From: Nitrospira sp. bin75
GTDB taxonomy: Bacteria; Nitrospirota; Nitrospiria; Nitrospirales; UBA8639
NCBI GenBank assembly: GCA_002238765.1
Contig: MPMZ01000005.1
Span: 32,001 to 84,280, forward strand
Reading direction: 5' to 3'
DNA length: 52,280 nt
Shown here: positions 43,218-51,453 of the stretch, piece by piece
Layout: each line of letters opens with the position of its first letter
Numbering within the stretch: the stretch's first letter is position 1
Program-made: the position numbers and the translations under genes
The notes under the pieces: model-generated
The model's input: only the letters and a program-made list of their open reading frames with translations
The model's database searches: none
What the model was told of the DNA's origin: nothing

Positions 43218-43514
43218 TCAGCTCTTGGCACGTTTGTAGAACGTCACGAAGAACTTGGCGTCCTCTGACAGACGCACATAGTGAACTTCTTCCGGCAGGA
43301 TCACGAAAGGCCTTTCCGGTGAAATGACCGCAAGCGGCGCATCGTCTCCTTGCAGAAAAAAGCTCACTGTCCCCGCCTCGACCGTGAGAAGCCCCCACGT
43401 TCCAGCCTGCAACTCATGATGATTTAGAATCTTGTCGGGCACGGTTTCGTTCGTGAATAGAGAGGTCTTGCCAGAGGCCTCTACGTCGTCCGGTAAGTCA
43501 CGCGGTTCGGTCAT
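43218..43514 (-). CDS. DUF1971 (TehB-like) domain protein
   Basis: 98 residues from the ATG at 43514, seven bases after GGAGG; the ATG just before it is also possible. The cupin-like pattern is TSLFTNETVPDKILNHHELQ, then AGTWGLLTVEAG and SPERPFVILPEEVHYVRLSE. This domain is found alone or fused to TehB tellurite methyltransferase. Its function is unknown. It converges on vapC with 15 bases between the stops. Confidence 0.85.
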   Translation of the reverse strand: MTEPRDLPDDVEASGKTSLFTNETVPDKILNHHELQAGTWGLLTVEAGTVSFFLQGDDAPLAVISPERPFVILPEEVHYVRLSEDAKFFVTFYKRAKS

Positions 43515-43828
43515 CATGCTGCCTCCATTTCTCAAGAAACTTTTAATCCGTCACTCTATCGGTTCCGCTGTCCTGCTTGTTACCAAGATGGATAGCGCGA
43601 GATCCTCGACAGAGGCGATAGCCATGATTTCCAGCCTACGCCGGCAACTCTGGATTTCGTCTGCCATACGTTCAAACACGCAGGCGCGAACCCTGGACGA
43701 AGGTCGATAGCGGCAGGCGACGTGTTTGTTTGACAACGAACGGCTAATGGCCTATAGTTTACCCTCCGGATTGGGGGTTGTTCCCGGTCGGCGACTGGCT
43801 CTGGGGGGGTCCCGGGGCCTTTCGTTTT
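43515..43828. other. Gap between the DUF1971 and DUF3800 genes
   Basis: 314 bp. A minus-strand frame at 43551-43736 (61 codons) has a helical translation with no known relative and was not called. The stretch probably includes the promoter of the DUF1971 gene. A run of seven G at about 43803-43809 is notable. Confidence 0.4.
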
Positions 43829-44566
43829 TTAGGGAAAGATTTTAAGACCCCAGCCGTCAACCTTCCCGGCGCGATTCCGGTATAGTTTCCGCTCAATGAT
43901 GTCCCACGCCCGATTGGTTTGCGCGGGATCCATTACATGCCGGCCTATTGGACGCGCGGTCAAATCCGTCAATTGCAGGCCAGCAGAGTTGACCTTCTTG
44001 TTAGCGAAAATGATCTCGAAGCCCAGCCTCTCACGCTGATAGTTCCCTCCGTCGCGAATTCGGCGGAAGGCAAGCTCAAGCTCATCGTCTTCCCGCCTAC
44101 CTCTCCGTTCGACCACCACATGAGTGATGCGTTTATGCTGATCCTGCTCTTGAAGGAAGGAATAGGCTCGCTCCATGCAAAACTGAAGCGCCAATTCGTA
44201 TGGATTGTCAGGATGAACATACGTTCCAGCGTGTCGCTGCTTGTGGATCACGGTGGCGACTATGGTGAAATCGGCTTCGTCAATGAGCCGATTCAATTCA
44301 TCCATGAAGGCGTCGCGTTTTTCCCGATTGTTCAGGAACACGAAGGGCGGCTTCTGCTGACGGATATCGCGCTCGTGCAGAACAACGATGTCGTGGCCGA
44401 AATGAGTGAACTTGAATTCCTGCACTCTGGGCACGACGTCATTCGCATAGTGATCCTTGCGAAAGATACAGAAATCGAGGGCAAAGACGGGATATTCCCG
44501 GTCAATGGACTCAAGACCGTGATCTCCACTCTCATCGACAAAGATTACATAGTCGCTATACGTCAT
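43829..44566 (-). CDS. DUF3800 protein
   Basis: 245 residues. The family starts with an acidic motif, here YVIFVDESGDHGLE (DESGD), and ends with a second acidic part, NSAGLQLTDLTARPIGRHVM. The fold is thought to be RNase H-like, and the aspartates would bind metal. DUF3800 genes are frequent in accessory islands and near defence loci. A short frame (44583-44759) ends 16 bases upstream on the same strand. Confidence 0.9.
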   Translation of the reverse strand: MTYSDYVIFVDESGDHGLESIDREYPVFALDFCIFRKDHYANDVVPRVQEFKFTHFGHDIVVLHERDIRQQKPPFVFLNNREKRDAFMDELNRLIDEADFTIVATVIHKQRHAGTYVHPDNPYELALQFCMERAYSFLQEQDQHKRITHVVVERRGRREDDELELAFRRIRDGGNYQRERLGFEIIFANKKVNSAGLQLTDLTARPIGRHVMDPAQTNRAWDIIERKLYRNRAGKVDGWGLKIFP

Positions 44567-44582
44567 TTGATCACGCGATTTT

Positions 44583-44759
44583 TTATGCGACCTTGATCTT
44601 CTTCAACAATTGCCTTTTAATCTGCTTCCCTTTGACTGTCTTGCCTGCAACGATACATATCCCTTTATCGGCCGCTTGAATGCCTTTCCAGTCTGTAATT
44701 GCTAATGCTGCTCCATGTGGTAGCGGATCGCAGTAATCGGGTCTGGCAAATCCTGACAC
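44583..44759 (-). CDS. Possible 58-residue basic protein upstream of DUF3800
   Basis: A frame opened by GTG at 44759 encodes SGFARPDYCDPLPHGAALAI followed by TDWKGIQAADKGICIVAGKT and a lysine-rich end. It would be cotranscribed with the DUF3800 gene. No family match; the ribosome site is weak. It is included because its composition is protein-like and the spacing to the next gene is short. Confidence 0.35.
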   Translation of the reverse strand: MSGFARPDYCDPLPHGAALAITDWKGIQAADKGICIVAGKTVKGKQIKRQLLKKIKVA

Positions 44760-44808
44760 TGCGTATCGTTCACTTCGTGCCCTTCGACTTGGCTTCCTTC
44801 GGCTTGGC

Positions 44809-45126
44809 TCAGGGCAGGCATTGAAACCGGATGCCCCACCAGTTTTCAGTTACGACTTCCGAGCCCCCTACGCCCTCGATGACGCGTTGCCGGCTTTTGG
44901 TTTGTCCTTCCTTGAGCACCTCGTGGGGGCCGCCGCAAAACTCGCGGATTTGGTCAAGCGCTTCCGTACGCTTGGAGGTATACAGGTGTCCGTCGTTCCC
45001 TTTGTACAGATACCGGACGACGCCGGAATCCGGGCTCTCCCGAATGACCTCGACACCGCCGCCACACCCCCCCGTCACGACCCCCAGCGCCACAATGAGC
45101 GCCCCCCCTGCTTTATATACGTTCAG
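44809..45126 (-). CDS. Small lipoprotein
   Basis: About 105 residues. The signal segment AGGALIVALGVVTGGC ends in a lipobox-like VTGGC. The mature part reads SGVVRYLYKGNDGHLYTSKR, TEALDQIREFCGGPHEVLKE and ends WWGIRFQCLP, a pattern seen in small exported proteins of Gram-negative bacteria. The start is uncertain: no ATG, GTG or TTG lies before the signal segment within 30 codons, and a CTG at 45126 is the closest candidate. The region upstream contains repeats. Confidence 0.6.
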   Translation of the reverse strand: MNVYKAGGALIVALGVVTGGCGGGVEVIRESPDSGVVRYLYKGNDGHLYTSKRTEALDQIREFCGGPHEVLKEGQTKSRQRVIEGVGGSEVVTENWWGIRFQCLP

Positions 45127-45368
45127 AAACCTTTCGCGTGCTCGTCTGATTCCCCTCCTTTGTAAGGACGGGGACTTTTTCCGAAGAGGGAAAAGTCGGG
45201 AGGTAGAGTCTGTGTACAGGACGCCCCCCCCCAGTGCTCCCCGGTCGGTCGGCTCTACCTCACCTATCCTCCTCTTACAAAGGGGAGGGAAAGCCTCATA
45301 CATCAACTCGCGTGCCAACGCCTGTCCCCGGCCGTTGAAATCGGAGAGTAGTGCACCCACGTCGGCTC
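45127..45368. repeat. Repeat-bearing spacer between lipoprotein and rhodanese genes
   Basis: Near 45155-45215 the plus strand has CTCCTTTGTAAGGACGGGGA, TTTCCGAAGAGGGAAAAGTC and GGGAGGTAGAG; near 45255-45295 a similar block stands in the opposite direction (CTACCTC and CTTACAAAGGGGAGGGAAAG). Together they make a long imperfect inverted repeat. TTTCCGAAGAGGGAA occurs again near 52240. No gene is seen here. Confidence 0.55.
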
Positions 45369-45398
45369 TTGACCACGTTTGGAAAGTGGGCATAGGAT
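45369..45398 (+). promoter_or_regulatory. Candidate sigma-70 promoter of the rhodanese gene
   Basis: TTGACC (45369-45374) and TAGGAT (45393-45398) are separated by 18 bases. The expected start of transcription would leave a leader of about 55 bases before the ATG at 45461. Confidence 0.45.
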
Positions 45399-45460
45399 AT
45401 TTCAGAGGCAGGCATTGGTTCCTGATGTTCCTCCACACATTTTCGAGAGGGAGGTTTGGT

Positions 45461-45889
45461 ATGAAGATTCGGACAATTCTCAGTGGCCTCATAGGTCTCT
45501 CACTTGCGTTGATAGTACTGGGTGGTTCCGTCTCGGCTGAACAAACGTACGTGCTGACCGTCCAGGAGTTGAACCGGGGACTGCAAAAAGCTCCGAGCCT
45601 CCAGCAGAAAGGGTTCATTCTGATTGACGTCCGCACCGGCGATGAACACATGACGGGTTTCATTCCCGGCACCGATTACAATATCGATTTTCGGGAGATG
45701 GGCCGCCGTCACACGGAACTCGGTGCCAAACTCGACGATCATATTGTCGTATACTGTCAATCCGGTCACCGGAGCAACATCGCCGCGGAAACGCTGGCCG
45801 GACTCGGCTACCAACACGTGTATAACGTCGCGGGCAGCATGAACGCCTGGGCCGAAGCCGGGTATCCGGTCGATTTCCCGCAACGTTGA
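45461..45889 (+). CDS. Periplasmic rhodanese-domain protein
   Basis: 142 residues from the ATG at 45461, preceded by GAGGGAGG. A signal peptide (ILSGLIGLSLALIVLGGSVSA) leads to a single rhodanese domain: FILIDVRTGDEHMTGFIPG and the active loop VYCQSGHRSNIAAETLAGLG with the catalytic cysteine near residue 109, then HVYNVAGSMNAWAEAGYPV. It would transfer sulfur or handle persulfides in the periplasm. It stands alone. Confidence 0.92.
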   Translation: MKIRTILSGLIGLSLALIVLGGSVSAEQTYVLTVQELNRGLQKAPSLQQKGFILIDVRTGDEHMTGFIPGTDYNIDFREMGRRHTELGAKLDDHIVVYCQSGHRSNIAAETLAGLGYQHVYNVAGSMNAWAEAGYPVDFPQR

Positions 45890-45906
45890 GCGTCCGCGAG
45901 CGTTTT

Positions 45907-45961
45907 GTAGGTCGGATTAGCCCTTCGACTACGCTCAGGACAGGCGTCGCGTAATCCGACA
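45907..45961. repeat. Dispersed palindromic repeat, family A
   Basis: GTAGGTCGGATTAGCCCTTC, then GACTACGCTCAGGACAGGCG and GTAATCCGACA. Outer arms are complementary. It is the cleanest copy of the family also seen at 12445-12514 and 28226-28270, and lies 17 bases after the rhodanese stop. Confidence 0.78.
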
Positions 45962-46025
45962 GCTTTGCTCTCTACCTCCCCCTCACCCTGCTCTCTCCCA
46001 CCAGGGGCGAGGGTCCAAGACAGGG

Positions 46026-46865
46026 CTACGGCGTCGATTCTTCCTCCCTGATTTCTGAAAAAGTCCGATCGAACTCCAGGTGCTTCTCCCGAAAGACTTC
46101 CAGGAGCGTCGGATCGAAATGTCCGGGTTGGGTCCGCGCGTTGCCATTCAGGATGATATCGCACGCCTTCTCATGGGAAAAGGCCGCTTTATACGCGCGC
46201 ACGCTCCGAAGCGCGTCATAGGTATCCCCCAACATGACCATCCGACCGCCCAGGGGAATGGCCTCGCCTTTCAACCCTTGCGGGTAGCCGCTCCCGTCCC
46301 ACCGTTCGTGATGCGTGAGGGCAATGTCCCGCGCGGTCTGCAATAACAACGACGGGGACCCGGCCAACAGATTGGCTCCCAGGATAGGGTGGCGTTTGAC
46401 GATTTCCCATTCCTGTTCATCCAACGGCCCCTGCTTGTGCATGATCCTGTCGGGGATCCCCACCTTCCCCACGTCATGCATGGGCGCCGCTTCGAAAATC
46501 AGTTGAGCGTCCTGTTCGTCGAGACCGACGACCCGCGCCAGAATTCGGCTGTAGTGACTCAGGCGCTGGATGTGCGCGCCGGTCTCTTCGTCCTTGTACC
46601 GCGAGGCCAAGGTCAGGCGGACCACGGTATCGGCATAGGCTTTTTCGAGTTCGCGCGTTTTGTGTTGTTGAGCCGCATAGGCCGCCTTCAGGTCCCGGGC
46701 ATAGGCCTGCAACTGCTGATTCGTCGTTTCCAGTTTGTGTGATTTTTTTCGTTCACGGGATAACAAGGCTTTCAGATCTTTGGCATACAGGGCCAGTTGC
46801 GACTTGGCCGAGCGCAGTTGTTTGTTGAGATCATCATCCGGGACGAATTCCTGAGAGAGTTTCAT
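46026..46865 (-). CDS. HD-GYP domain protein (putative c-di-GMP phosphodiesterase)
   Basis: 279 residues. The first 100 form a coiled coil (LYAKDLKALLSRERKKSHKL). The HD-GYP domain has TGAHIQRLSHYSRILARVVG, the metal pair APMHDVGKVGIPD, KRHPILGANLL and HHERWDGSGYPQGLKGEAIP with GYP intact. It should hydrolyse cyclic di-GMP. It has no receiver domain of its own; the upstream gene, 13 bases away, encodes one, so the two probably work as a pair. Confidence 0.92.
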   Translation of the reverse strand: MKLSQEFVPDDDLNKQLRSAKSQLALYAKDLKALLSRERKKSHKLETTNQQLQAYARDLKAAYAAQQHKTRELEKAYADTVVRLTLASRYKDEETGAHIQRLSHYSRILARVVGLDEQDAQLIFEAAPMHDVGKVGIPDRIMHKQGPLDEQEWEIVKRHPILGANLLAGSPSLLLQTARDIALTHHERWDGSGYPQGLKGEAIPLGGRMVMLGDTYDALRSVRAYKAAFSHEKACDIILNGNARTQPGHFDPTLLEVFREKHLEFDRTFSEIREEESTP

Positions 46866-46878
46866 CGGCAACCAGGGG

Positions 46879-47250
46879 CTAGGCTGCGCTTGTTTGGCCG
46901 AGTGCCTGCCGGACGGTCTCAAGCAGTTGCAAGGGGCTGAAGGGCTTGACCAGATAGGCAAAGACCTCCGGCGCACCGTCGCCGGCCGCCGGCTGTTCCA
47001 GGGCCGTCAGGAGGATTAGGGGGATAGGCCGGGTGGCCTGATCGGCCAGTACGGCTTGGGCCACCTGAAGGCCATCGAGTTTGGGCATCATCCGGTCCAG
47101 GATCACTACGTCCGGCCGTTCCAGCCGGACCAGGTGCAAGGCCGATTCCCCGTCCGAGGCTACAAGGATGCGATAGGCCGGATCTTCCAGGGTGGTTTGA
47201 AGCAACAACCTCAGATCGGGGTCATCGTCCGCAATGAGAAGTGTTTTCAT
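46879..47250 (-). CDS. Single-domain response regulator
   Basis: 123 residues, only a receiver domain: acidic pair in LLIADDDPDLRLLLQTTLED, phosphorylated aspartate in PDVVILDRMMPKLDGLQVAQ, threonine in LILLTALEQ and lysine in YLVKPFSPLQLLETVRQAL. It likely controls the HD-GYP protein encoded directly after it. The histidine kinase is not in the window. Confidence 0.94.
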   Translation of the reverse strand: MKTLLIADDDPDLRLLLQTTLEDPAYRILVASDGESALHLVRLERPDVVILDRMMPKLDGLQVAQAVLADQATRPIPLILLTALEQPAAGDGAPEVFAYLVKPFSPLQLLETVRQALGQTSAA

Positions 47251-47300
47251 CGCCTCATGCCTCCCCTGCCCCGGCGGATCCCCATAGGAGACAAACGGAT

Positions 47301-48167
47301 TCAGCCGCCATCACACACCGGATTTTCGGCTTCGGCTTCACCTTCATCACCAGGCACGGTCGCGGGGGCATCGCCCTTTTCCATACGCCGGGCGACGGTA
47401 AGGAATCCCGAATGGGCGATCATCCGCAAGTCCGGCCGGACGCTACGCCCGTCGATATTCCATGGGCGCACGAGGGTCTCGAAGGTTTCGATCAATCCGA
47501 AGGCCCTGGTCCGTTGCAGGGCCTCCACCGTCTGAACCACCTGGGGCACCGTCGGAACAAAGCTCAGATAAATGCCGCCGGCCCTGAGGGCAGCCGGCAC
47601 GTGAGGCACGACGTTCCAGGGTTCCGGCAAGTCCAGAATCACCCGGTCGAAGACGTGGGGAATGCCCTCCACGTCCCCGCCAATGCCTTCATAGGCATCG
47701 CGTTGCACCAAATGGAAGTTGGCCACGGGGCCCAGGAATCGCTCGATATTTTTCACCGCGGTTCGCGCGAAGTCTTCCCGTCGTTCATAGCTCACGACCC
47801 GCCCGCGGTCACCGACCGCGCGCAGCAACCCCAACGTCAGCGCTGCGGAACCGACCCCTACTTCGAACACGGAGGCGCCCGGGTACACGTCGGCCCACAT
47901 GAGGATCATGGCGATGTCCTTGGGGTACAGGACTTGCGCGCCCCGCGGCATCTTCAGCGTGTATTCCGCCAAGGTGGGCATCAAGGCCATCATGGTCTTG
48001 CCCCCTGAAAGACGAACCATGACCCCGTCGGGCTGTCCGATGAGGTCGTCATGCGGGATGGTCTCCCCGCTGTGTTGAAACCGGTCGCCGGCTTTGAGCG
48101 TGAGGGCATACTGCCGCCCCTTTTTGTCGACCAAATGAACGCGTTGGCCTGGTTGAAAGGTGGGCAT
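47301..48167 (-). CDS. trmI: tRNA (adenine-58-N1)-methyltransferase TrmI
   Basis: 288 residues from the ATG at 48167 (another ATG lies three codons earlier). The N-terminal beta domain is HLVDKKGRQYALTLKAGDRF; the Rossmann methyltransferase has ASVFEVGVGSAALTLGLLRA (SAM site), VVSYERREDFARTAVKNIE and DRVILDLPEPWNVV. It methylates A58 in the T loop of tRNA. The last 20 residues are an acidic tail. Common as a single-copy gene in Nitrospirota and actinobacteria. Confidence 0.9.
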   Translation of the reverse strand: MPTFQPGQRVHLVDKKGRQYALTLKAGDRFQHSGETIPHDDLIGQPDGVMVRLSGGKTMMALMPTLAEYTLKMPRGAQVLYPKDIAMILMWADVYPGASVFEVGVGSAALTLGLLRAVGDRGRVVSYERREDFARTAVKNIERFLGPVANFHLVQRDAYEGIGGDVEGIPHVFDRVILDLPEPWNVVPHVPAALRAGGIYLSFVPTVPQVVQTVEALQRTRAFGLIETFETLVRPWNIDGRSVRPDLRMIAHSGFLTVARRMEKGDAPATVPGDEGEAEAENPVCDGG

Positions 48168-48500
48168 CGCCCGCATTCTAGGAGCCTGCCCCCGGGGTTG
48201 CAACTTGGCATGTGCGCATCCCTTCCCCATTCCGTGAGGCACCATCCCAATTCCACGCCTCTTTTCACACCACAATCCGGCATCAGGCAGCATCCAACCC
48301 TCAGCGGGGCTGATGCGTCTCTAAAGACACTGGATCCTATAGATCGCCTGGATCCCCGATCAAGTCGGGGACAAGCGTCGAGGATGACAGAAGAAAGACA
48401 TAGTAAGCGCAACCACAGCATTCTGTTCCAGGGGGGCTTCAACGCCAACCTGGAGCAGGCACTCATTGTATTATGAGTATCATTTTTGGTACACTCGATC
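48168..48500. other. Divergent spacer between trmI and the HigBA-like pair
   Basis: 333 bp with no gene. It contains the family B repeat at 48323-48390. At the right end, TTGTAT and TACACT with a small palindrome (ATGAGTATCAT, 48473-48483) may form the promoter and operator of the toxin-antitoxin pair. Confidence 0.5.
48323..48390. repeat. Dispersed intergenic repeat, family B
   Basis: AAAGACACTGGATCCT at the left and GTCGAGGATGACAG at the right enclose GGATCCCCGATCAAGTCGGG and ACAAGC. The outer blocks match, in opposite direction, 28276-28316, and the inner part matches 4931-4968. Confidence 0.7.
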
Positions 48501-48851
48501 GTGACCCGGGAATGGAAACGTCTGCCCGCATACTTCTACCGTTCTGACAGCGGGCGGGAGCCGGTTCGGGAATGGCTGAGGAGCCTCACGCCAGTTGACC
48601 GCAAGATCATCGGTGAAGACATCAAGGACGTGGAATATTCCTGGCCACTTGGCATGCCGCTGGTGCGTTCCCTGAGCCATGGTCTATGGGAAGTGCGCAG
48701 TCATCTCAGCGGGAGCAGAATCGCGCGGGTCATATTCTGTGTGGATGAAGGAAGGCTGGTGTTGCTGCACGGTTTCGTTAAAAAGAGCCGGAAAACCCCG
48801 AAGCAAGATATTGAGTTGGCATTAAAACGCAACCAGGGAGAAACCCGATGA
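48501..48851 (+). CDS. HigB/Gp49-type toxin
   Basis: 116 residues from the GTG at 48501 (a TTG at 48486 would add five). RelE-superfamily pattern: FYRSDSGREPVREWLRSLTP, GMPLVRSLSHGLWEVRSHLS then RIARVIFCVDEGRLVLLHGF and VKKSRKTPKQDIELAL. The last block, F.KK...TP..ei..A, is the signature of phage-derived Gp49/HigB-2 proteins. It cuts mRNA at the ribosome in characterised relatives. It comes first in the operon, before the antitoxin, as usual for hig. Confidence 0.9.
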   Translation: MTREWKRLPAYFYRSDSGREPVREWLRSLTPVDRKIIGEDIKDVEYSWPLGMPLVRSLSHGLWEVRSHLSGSRIARVIFCVDEGRLVLLHGFVKKSRKTPKQDIELALKRNQGETR

Positions 48852-49129
48852 AGAGGAAGAACGTCGGAACTTCGTTCGATAGCTGGCTGGACGAAGAAGG
48901 TATCCGGCAGGAAGTCACTGCCGGCGCCATCAAACGGGTACTGGCGCGTCAGGTCGTAGCGGCGATGGCACAAGAGGGACTCACCAAGACGGAGATGGCG
49001 CGGCGAATGCGGACCAGCCGTAGCGCCTTGGACCGGTTGCTGGACGCCAAGAATGAATCGGTCACGCTGGCGACGTTGCAGAAGGCGGCCACGGCCATGG
49101 GGCGCGAGGTGCGCTTGGAATTGGTGTAA
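48848..49129 (+). CDS. HTH (XRE-type) antitoxin
   Basis: 93 residues. The start overlaps the toxin stop by four bases (ATGA). The XRE helix-turn-helix is LTKTEMARRMRTSRSALDRL followed by NESVTLATLQKAATAMGREV. It should neutralise the toxin and repress the promoter. The order toxin then antitoxin supports a HigBA-type pair. Confidence 0.9.
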   Translation: MKRKNVGTSFDSWLDEEGIRQEVTAGAIKRVLARQVVAAMAQEGLTKTEMARRMRTSRSALDRLLDAKNESVTLATLQKAATAMGREVRLELV

Positions 49130-49226
49130 GAACCCACACATGCTTCCCGTGTGCCCGCCGGGTGCGTTTTCTTGACACCCTTGGGAGAGGGTCGTAAGAT
49201 GGTTTCTGTAGGAGGTTTCCTCCGCA

Positions 49227-50594
49227 TTGACTATCTTTCGCACAACGCCCTCCCGGTTTTGGTCCGTTTCTGCTTCAGTGTGGCACAATCGAAAAGGACG
49301 CGCGGTCATCGCGCTGAGCGTTCTGTTTTTCGCCTGTCACATCGGCCTGTCCCGGGCCGAACCCTCCCTGGTCGTCACCGCGGCCTATGAAGGTGTGATC
49401 AATCCCGTCGCGGCCGAATATCTTCATGAAGCCATTGCCCATGCCGAGCAGGAACGCGCGCAGTTGCTCGTGTTTCAACTCGATACACCCGGGGGGCTGG
49501 ACACGTCGATGCGTGTGATGATCAAGGACATCACGGGCGCCCAACTGCCCATTATCGTTTACGTCGCCCCGACCGGCGGGCGCGCCGCGTCGGCCGGGGT
49601 TTTCCTGACCCTGGCGGCGCACGTGTCGGCCATGGCGCCGGGGACCAATATCGGTGCGGCCCACCCCGTGGCCATGGGCGGCGGGGAAATGGACGAGGTG
49701 ATGAAGGAAAAAGTGGAGAATGACGCGGTCGCCTACATCCGGTCCATTGCCGAACGGCGGGGCCGGAACGTCGAATGGGCGGAAAACGCCGTCAAGAAAA
49801 GCGTCTCGGCCACCGCCACGCAAGCCCAAGAGTTGGGCATCGTCGATCTAATTGCGTCGGACCTCGACGACCTGTTCCGGCAACTCGACGGATGGGACCT
49901 CGCCATCGGTGAACAGACCGTGACCCTTCAGACGCAGGACGTGCGCATCAAGGATTTTCCCATGAGTTGGCGACTCGAAACCATGAAAGCCATCAGCGAT
50001 CCGAATATCGCCTACGTGCTGATGACCATCGGCACCATCGGGTTGATCGCGGAACTCTACAGCCCGGGCGCGATTCTGCCCGGCGTGGTCGGCGCCATCA
50101 GCCTGATCCTCGCCTTTTATTCCCTCCAGTCCCTCCCCGTGAACTACGCGGGGGTGCTGTTGTTCATTCTGGGCATCGTCATGTTGATCCTGGAGGTCAC
50201 CGTCACCAGTTACGGAGTGTTGGCCATCGGCGGGGTCACCGCCATGGTGTTGGGGTCGCTGTTTCTCTTCAACGAGGATTTTCCCTATTATCAAGTCTCC
50301 TGGTCTGTTATGCTACCAGTCATCGCCTTGGCGGTCGGGTTTACGTTTCTTGTCGTCAATTTCGGCATCCGGGCCTTACGACGGCAAACGCCCACCGGCA
50401 GCGAAGGGATGATCGGCCGCATCGGATCGGCGAAAACGAACCTCACCCCGAAAGGCCAAATTTTCGTCCAGGGTGAAATCTGGGACGCCGTGAGTTCGGC
50501 GCCGGTGACCGAAGGACAAGCAATTCAGATCACGCAGATCGACGGCCTTACAGTCCACGTCAAACCCCTGGAACCTCAAAACGAGGGGCAATAA
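49227..50594 (+). CDS. NfeD-family membrane serine protease (ClpP-like)
   Basis: 455 residues. A signal segment near residue 30 is followed by a ClpP-class domain (LLVFQLDTPGGLDTSMRVMI, then APTGGRAASAGVFLTLAAHV with the likely catalytic serine) and a lysine in ENAVKKSVSATATQAQELG. Four membrane helices follow from residue 255, and an OB-fold (GMIGRIGSAKTNL to the end) closes it. The long NfeD forms cut stomatin-like partners, and a slipin gene follows after 3 bases. The TTG at 49227 is used as start; its ribosome site (GGAGG) is 12 bases away, so a later start is possible. Confidence 0.93.
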   Translation: MTIFRTTPSRFWSVSASVWHNRKGRAVIALSVLFFACHIGLSRAEPSLVVTAAYEGVINPVAAEYLHEAIAHAEQERAQLLVFQLDTPGGLDTSMRVMIKDITGAQLPIIVYVAPTGGRAASAGVFLTLAAHVSAMAPGTNIGAAHPVAMGGGEMDEVMKEKVENDAVAYIRSIAERRGRNVEWAENAVKKSVSATATQAQELGIVDLIASDLDDLFRQLDGWDLAIGEQTVTLQTQDVRIKDFPMSWRLETMKAISDPNIAYVLMTIGTIGLIAELYSPGAILPGVVGAISLILAFYSLQSLPVNYAGVLLFILGIVMLILEVTVTSYGVLAIGGVTAMVLGSLFLFNEDFPYYQVSWSVMLPVIALAVGFTFLVVNFGIRALRRQTPTGSEGMIGRIGSAKTNLTPKGQIFVQGEIWDAVSSAPVTEGQAIQITQIDGLTVHVKPLEPQNEGQ

Positions 50595-50597
50595 ACC

Positions 50598-51407
50598 ATG
50601 GACCCTTTCAGTCCTACCACGCTGTTCATTCTGTTTTTGGGGCTCATCATCCTGATCTCGAAAGGGTTGTACGTCCTGCGGGAATACGAGCGAGCCGTCA
50701 TTTTTCGATTCGGCCGTCTCGCCAAAGGCCTGGTCGGAGCGAATGGACCCGGCATTATCATCATTATCCCGTTGATCGACAAAATGGTGCGCGTGAGCCT
50801 CCGCACCGTGACCATGGACGTGCCCCATCAGGACGTCATCACGAAAGACAACGTGTCGGTCAAGGTCAACGCGGTGATCTATTTTCGGGTGGTGGAATCG
50901 GAAAAAGCCATCGTCGGAGTAGAGGACTATTACTATGCCACCTCCATGATCGCCCAGACGACGCTGCGGAGCGTCCTGGGCCAGAGCTACTTGGACGACC
51001 TGCTTTCGAAACGGGATGAAATCAACGCGGACTTGCAGCGGATTATCGACCAGGCCACCGAACCCTGGGGGATCAAAGTATCCGCCGTGGAAGTCAAGAA
51101 CGTGGACCTCCCGCAGGAAATGCAGCGGGCGATTGCGCGGCAGGCCGAAGCCGAACGGGAGCGACGGTCAAAAGTCATCCACGCCGAGGGAGAATTTCAG
51201 GCCTCCCAACGCCTCTCCGACGCCGCCAACATCCTGAGCCGGAATCCGGCCGCCTTGCAATTACGGTATCTCGAAACCATCATGAACGTGGCCGGGGACA
51301 AGAATTCCACGATCCTCTTTCCCGTGCCCATTGACTTGCTGAGCCCGTTTCTGAAAAAGACAGAATCATCGGATGCGCCGCCACCGGAAGCCCCCCCTAC
51401 GGAATAG
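50598..51407 (+). CDS. Slipin / stomatin-like SPFH protein
   Basis: 269 residues. One N-terminal membrane helix ([20 protein letters not shown]), then the SPFH domain: [40 protein letters not shown] and [21 protein letters not shown] coiled coil follows ([20 protein letters not shown]). It forms membrane-bound oligomers and is the usual partner and substrate of NfeD proteases. The C-terminal proline-rich tail is low complexity. Confidence 0.95.
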   Translation: MDPFSPTTLFILFLGLIILISKGLYVLREYERAVIFRFGRLAKGLVGANGPGIIIIIPLIDKMVRVSLRTVTMDVPHQDVITKDNVSVKVNAVIYFRVVESEKAIVGVEDYYYATSMIAQTTLRSVLGQSYLDDLLSKRDEINADLQRIIDQATEPWGIKVSAVEVKNVDLPQEMQRAIARQAEAERERRSKVIHAEGEFQASQRLSDAANILSRNPAALQLRYLETIMNVAGDKNSTILFPVPIDLLSPFLKKTESSDAPPPEAPPTE

Positions 51408-51453
51408 GACGGTTTTCACGCGGGCCCCGCCATCACATGAGTAGCCTCACGTC

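Noticed and set aside
43551-43736. Minus-strand frame of 61 codons between the DUF1971 and DUF3800 genes
   Set aside because: No clear ribosome site, no known relative, and a gene on neither side would be coupled to it.
44760-44810. CQDLPDPITAIRYHMEQ-like reading on the minus strand, similar to the start of HigA-type antitoxins
   Set aside because: Stops after about 18 residues and overlaps another frame; too short to call even as a remnant.
45155-45295. Possible CRISPR-like repetition
   Set aside because: Only two inverted blocks with no regular spacers; it is an imperfect inverted repeat.
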